A stretch of 9,642 bases of DNA from Patescibacteria group bacterium (GTDB lineage: Bacteria > Patescibacteriota > Microgenomatia > Levybacterales > UBA12049): assembly GCA_030917445.1 (NCBI GenBank), contig JAUPUR010000006.1, positions 1 to 9,642 of the forward strand, in the 5' to 3' direction. Positions 6,934 through 9,642 of the stretch are shown here, in pieces. Within the stretch, counting starts at the first letter, position 1; each line of letters starts with the position of its first letter. The notes under the pieces are model-generated. The model saw only the letters and a list, made by a program, of their open reading frames with translations, was not told the origin of the DNA and did no database searches. The position numbers were made by a program, and so were the translations under genes.

Positions 6934-6964
6934 ATTATACAATACTTTTATTTGCTTGTGTCTA
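6934..6964 (-). promoter_or_regulatory. Promoter of the ATP-grasp / GNAT operon
   Basis: On the minus strand a perfect TATAAT (6939-6934) lies 13 nt before the ATG at 6920. A TAGACA (6964-6959) matches TTGACA at five of six positions but at a long 19-nt spacing. The predicted start near 6927 would give a leader of about 7 nt, too short for a normal ribosome-binding site. No other convincing promoter is seen between the four genes, so this probably drives all of them. Confidence 0.55.
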
Positions 6965-6983
6965 TGTGGAAAAAGGGGATAGA

Positions 6984-7002
6984 GCCTCTCTGGAGGAGAG
7001 GT
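6984..7002. other. Hairpin upstream of the operon promoter
   Basis: CCTCTC (6985-6990) pairs with GAGAGG (6996-7001) around a 5-nt loop, with a possible G-T closing pair. No T-tract follows directly on either strand, so it is not a standard terminator. It lies about 20 nt beyond the -35-like box of the ATP-grasp promoter and could be an operator-like inverted repeat; no function can be shown. Confidence 0.3.
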
Positions 7003-7169
7003 GTGAGATAAAATTTGTTTGAAAAATAGATTGATTTCATGGGAAAATTTACTATGTTATAGTATTTAGGAATTATAGCATATTTTTGAATAAAAAGATA
7101 GTAGCAGCTTGCATGATTAAATCCTATAGTTATGCCTCGTTTTTTTCTTTCATTTGCTTTATCTGTGCC

Positions 7170-7197
7170 TTGACAATTCTTAATATAAAGCTATAAT
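7170..7197 (+). promoter_or_regulatory. Perfect-consensus promoter upstream of 16S rRNA
   Basis: TTGACA (7170-7175) and TATAAT (7192-7197) are both exact consensus, separated by 16 nt, in AT-rich surroundings. This is the strongest promoter in the window and points at the 16S gene, with a predicted start near 7204. An intrinsic terminator begins about 35 nt after that start, so it may drive a short RNA as well as, or instead of, the rRNA. Confidence 0.75.
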
Positions 7198-7223
7198 AGT
7201 GAAACGTATGTAAAGGAATCTGC

Positions 7224-7322
7224 ATGAGGGATTTATCAAGCTCGCCTCGGCGAGTTTTTTTATCACTTAAGCTTATTTACATATCTTCATTACCTCTTAA
7301 CTTTCTACCAGAAGGTAGATAA
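7224..7322 (+). CDS. Possible 32-codon leader ORF through the terminator
   Basis: An ATG at 7224 follows AAAGGA (7212-7217) at 6 nt, one of the better Shine-Dalgarno sites in the window. The frame runs 32 codons to TAA at 7320-7322 and passes through both arms of the terminator hairpin. The peptide (MRDLSSSPRRVFLSLKLIYI, then a short tail) matches nothing I know. A chance ORF is quite possible at this length. If translated, ribosomes on it would cover the hairpin and could favour read-through into the 16S gene; that mechanism is speculation. Confidence 0.2.
   Translation: MRDLSSSPRRVFLSLKLIYISSLPLNFLPEGR
7238..7261 (+). terminator. Intrinsic terminator or attenuator ahead of 16S rRNA
   Basis: CTCGC (7241-7245) pairs with GCGAG (7250-7254) around a CTCG loop. 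The stem extends outward through AAG (7238-7240) against the start of a seven-T tract (7255-7261). The hairpin plus T-run is a textbook Rho-independent terminator on the plus strand; the minus strand has no T-run after it. It sits about 35-60 nt downstream of the predicted start of the consensus promoter, so termination would yield an RNA of about 60 nt. Confidence 0.65.
7293..7319 (+). promoter_or_regulatory. boxA-like sequence and small hairpin in the rRNA leader
   Basis: CCTCTTAAC (7293-7301) resembles the boxA antitermination core (GCTCTTTAAC in E. coli) with one base missing. Directly after it TCTACC (7304-7309) pairs with GGTAGA (7314-7319) around an AGAA loop, similar in size to a boxB hairpin, though boxB usually precedes boxA. 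Assignment to a Nus-factor antitermination site is tentative. Confidence 0.3.
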
Positions 7323-7342
7323 CAAGTCGTAATTCTCGAACA

Positions 7343-7367
7343 TTGACAATCAAAAAGTGGTAGGGAA
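7343..7367 (+). other. Left arm of the pre-16S processing stem
   Basis: Bases 7351-7364 (CAAAAAGTGGTAGG) are exactly complementary to 9207-9220 on the far side of the 16S gene. The pairing extends outward to 7343/9228 and inward to 7367/9204, giving 25 consecutive pairs, three of them G-U. Long stems enclosing 16S rRNA are the known substrate of RNase III in pre-rRNA maturation. This arm begins with TTGACA, which could be read as a -35 box, but initiation from it would remove the arm from the transcript. Confidence 0.85.
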
Positions 7368-7373
7368 TAAAAA

Positions 7374-7430
7374 TGGACTTCAAACTTCCCTTTATCAGTG
7401 CACACACTGGTATTTTTTGTTTGAAGACCG
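7374..7430 (+). other. Nested hairpin between processing stem and 16S 5' end
   Basis: The outer stem pairs GGACTTCAAAC (7375-7385) with GTTTGAAGACC (7419-7429), ten pairs with one A-A mismatch. Inside it CAGTG (7396-7400) and CACTG (7405-7409) form a second hairpin with a CACA loop, extended by three more pairs and followed by six Ts (7413-7418). The inner part looks like a terminator, but forming the outer stem would sequester its T-run. It may be a leader fold used in maturation or a second attenuator. Confidence 0.5.
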
Positions 7431-7459
7431 TCAAAATACTTTACATAAAAGTTTAGTAT

Positions 7460-8949
<1,490 letters not shown>

Positions 8950-9203
8950 CTAATTTTTTCTAATCTAGCTCTCGCGAGAGGGGTAGAAATCAAAATTAGA
9001 TCTGGAGAAGATGCAGAACGTTATCTGCACAGTAGCAATACTGGGGTAGAGACGGAGATGTATATATGACACCAAGCGAAGTGAGTAGCGCTTGAGCAAT
9101 CTCGTTATCTCGATTTATCGAGAGTCTTGAAAACGTAAGTTTGAGAGATCACTTAGAGAAAGCACCAAATCTACTCTCGCCCTTCGATATTTATATCGGA
9201 GTT
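8950..9203 (+). other. Structured 3' trailer of pre-16S rRNA, no tRNA seen
   Basis: About 250 nt between the 16S 3' end and the right processing arm. It folds into a series of small hairpins: TCTAATTTT/AAAATTAGA (8949-8957 with 8992-9000) enclosing a perfect 12-base palindrome (8969-8980); GCAGA/TCTGC (9013-9028); CAGTA-GCAA-TACTG (9030-9043); AAGCG/CGCTT (9074-9093); CTCGA-TTTA-TCGAG (9109-9122); CGATA-TTTA-TATCG (9185-9198). I see no tRNA-Ile or tRNA-Ala, such as often follow 16S, and no start of 23S rRNA. Confidence 0.6.
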
Positions 9204-9228
9204 TTTCCTACCACTTTTTGGTTGTTAA
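9204..9228 (+). other. Right arm of the pre-16S processing stem
   Basis: Complement of the left arm at 7343-7367; the exact core is CCTACCACTTTTTG (9207-9220). It ends only 3 nt before the terminator hairpin, so the primary transcript appears to carry the 16S alone. Confidence 0.85.
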
Positions 9229-9231
9229 GAT

Positions 9232-9258
9232 AAAACCACCCTCCGGGGTGGTTTTTTT
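9232..9258 (+). terminator. Strong intrinsic terminator ending the 16S transcript
   Basis: AAAACCACCC (9232-9241) pairs perfectly with GGGTGGTTTT (9246-9255) around a TCCG loop, and the T-run continues to 9258 (seven Ts in total). It is the most stable hairpin-plus-T-tract in the window. The stem has an A-run on its left side, so it could also work on the minus strand, but no gene there needs it. Confidence 0.9.
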
Positions 9259-9274
9259 GTGACCGTATATACGA

Positions 9275-9280
9275 TATACT
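9275..9280 (+). promoter_or_regulatory. -10 box of the last gene (leaderless arrangement)
   Basis: TATACT ends 6 nt before the ATG at 9287, placing the predicted start site on or next to the start codon. The matching -35 position falls in the terminator T-tract and shows no consensus. Confidence 0.4.
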
Positions 9281-9286
9281 TCAGAA

Positions 9287-9642
9287 ATGGAGAGTAAGGA
9301 ATCATTATTTGTACCACCAAATAAAGAATTAAAGCAAACGTTTGTCCATGATCTCGTAAAGTATTTATCAATTGATAAAGAGAGAGTGCGATATATTGAT
9401 TTGACCGAGAATGAAGTAGCATCACCTCCATTTGGTTTTAGTGTTGGCGAAAATCAATTTATGATCGGTGCTGGTAAATTAAATCCAGATGCACGATATT
9501 TAGTAACTGATAAATTAGTTGACTGTACAGCACTCGTTATTGAATCGAAAGATAGAGAGAGGTATTTACTTGGGCATATTATGGGAAATAACTTTGTTCA
9601 TAAAATGTTTGAAAGATTTAGAGAATCTTTAGGAAATCCTGA
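9287..9642 (+). CDS. N-terminal part of a possible CheD-like protein, cut by the window end
   Basis: An open frame from ATG at 9287 runs to the window edge without a stop; 118 residues are visible. Residues 1-45 are charged and helical; residues 58-64 (QFMIGAGKL) and 71-98 (YLVTDKLVDC, then TALVIE and LLGHI) look like strands of a small alpha/beta domain. T74, C80 and H97 have exactly the spacing of the Thr-Cys-His catalytic triad of Thermotoga maritima CheD (T21, C27, H44), and the short strands before and after Cys and the GHI around His resemble that fold. CheD enzymes deamidate glutamines of chemoreceptors, but no chemotaxis gene is visible here, so the role would differ. Relationship is inferred from spacing only. 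The gene follows the 16S terminator by 28 nt and has its own -10 box. Confidence 0.75.
   Translation, partial: MESKESLFVPPNKELKQTFVHDLVKYLSIDKERVRYIDLTENEVASPPFGFSVGENQFMIGAGKLNPDARYLVTDKLVDCTALVIESKDRERYLLGHIMGNNFVHKMFERFRESLGNP

Larger units (their letters stand above)
6921..7459. other. Long non-coding region between the operon and 16S rRNA
   Basis: About 540 nt without a convincing protein gene. From left to right it holds the operon promoter, a hairpin (6984-7002), an AT-rich stretch of about 160 nt in which I see nothing definite, a consensus promoter (7170-7197), an intrinsic terminator (7238-7261), a boxA-like site with a hairpin (7293-7319), the left arm of the 16S processing stem (7343-7367) and a nested hairpin (7374-7430). 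The transcripts at its two ends diverge. Confidence 0.7.

Noticed and set aside
7343..7371. Promoter TTGACA-17-AATAAA just before 16S
   Set aside because: The -10 match is poor and initiation there would delete the left arm of the processing stem, which is strongly supported.
8950..9203. tRNA or 23S start in the 16S trailer
   Set aside because: Only short hairpins are found; no acceptor/T-arm pattern, GTTCGA-type T-loop or 23S 5' landmark is present, and a terminator follows.
9225..9431. Minus-strand open frame of 68 codons near the right end
   Set aside because: It crosses the 16S terminator and is a shadow of the plus-strand CheD-like gene; the peptide is not protein-like.

Overview
The window looks like a compact, AT-rich chromosome segment from a Candidate Phyla Radiation (Patescibacteria) bacterium. 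The evidence is a 16S rRNA of about 1,490 nt that departs from the consensus in the 530 loop and at several universal primer sites, a lone 16S gene with its own terminator, overlapping or abutting genes, and proteins built in the style of that group. I cannot place it in a phylum within the radiation from sequence alone. The genetic code appears standard: UGA is used as a stop and no conserved domain is interrupted by UGA.

Left part (1-3038): the last 20 codons of an upstream gene are followed by a two-gene unit with a 4-base stop/start overlap. It holds an unrecognised 232-aa protein with a Cys/His cluster and a SpoU/TrmH-type RNA 2'-O-methyltransferase. Convergent to it is prs (PRPP synthetase, 352 aa). 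Divergent from prs is a family-4-type uracil-DNA glycosylase that keeps the catalytic motifs but has lost two of the four iron-sulfur cysteines.

Middle part (3021-6968, minus strand): a four-gene operon starts from a TATAAT promoter just upstream of an ATP-grasp ligase (carnosine-synthase / L-amino-acid-ligase-like). Three tandem, diverged GNAT-fold paralogs of about 295 aa follow, resembling the FemAB/CelD-type aminoacyl- or acyltransferases. ATG starts and stops overlap or lie 1 nt apart, so the four are probably co-expressed. The likely job is building or transferring a small amino-acid-containing group, for example a peptide, cell-wall cross-bridge or surface modification; the substrate cannot be read from sequence. 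This is the best candidate for an undescribed system in the window.

Right part (6921-9642): about 540 nt of non-coding sequence holds a perfect-consensus promoter, an intrinsic terminator only about 40 nt after the predicted start, a possible 32-codon leader ORF running through that terminator, and further hairpins. Then comes a single 16S rRNA gene. It is enclosed by a 25-bp-position complementary stem (7343-7367 with 9204-9228) and followed within 4 nt by a strong terminator, so it is unlinked from 23S/5S rRNA. The last gene is cut by the window end; its 118 visible residues carry a Thr-Cys-His spacing like that of CheD-type glutamine deamidases.

A recurring feature is a -10 box placed so close to the start codon (6-13 nt) that transcripts would be leaderless or nearly so, even though the 16S keeps an intact anti-Shine-Dalgarno.
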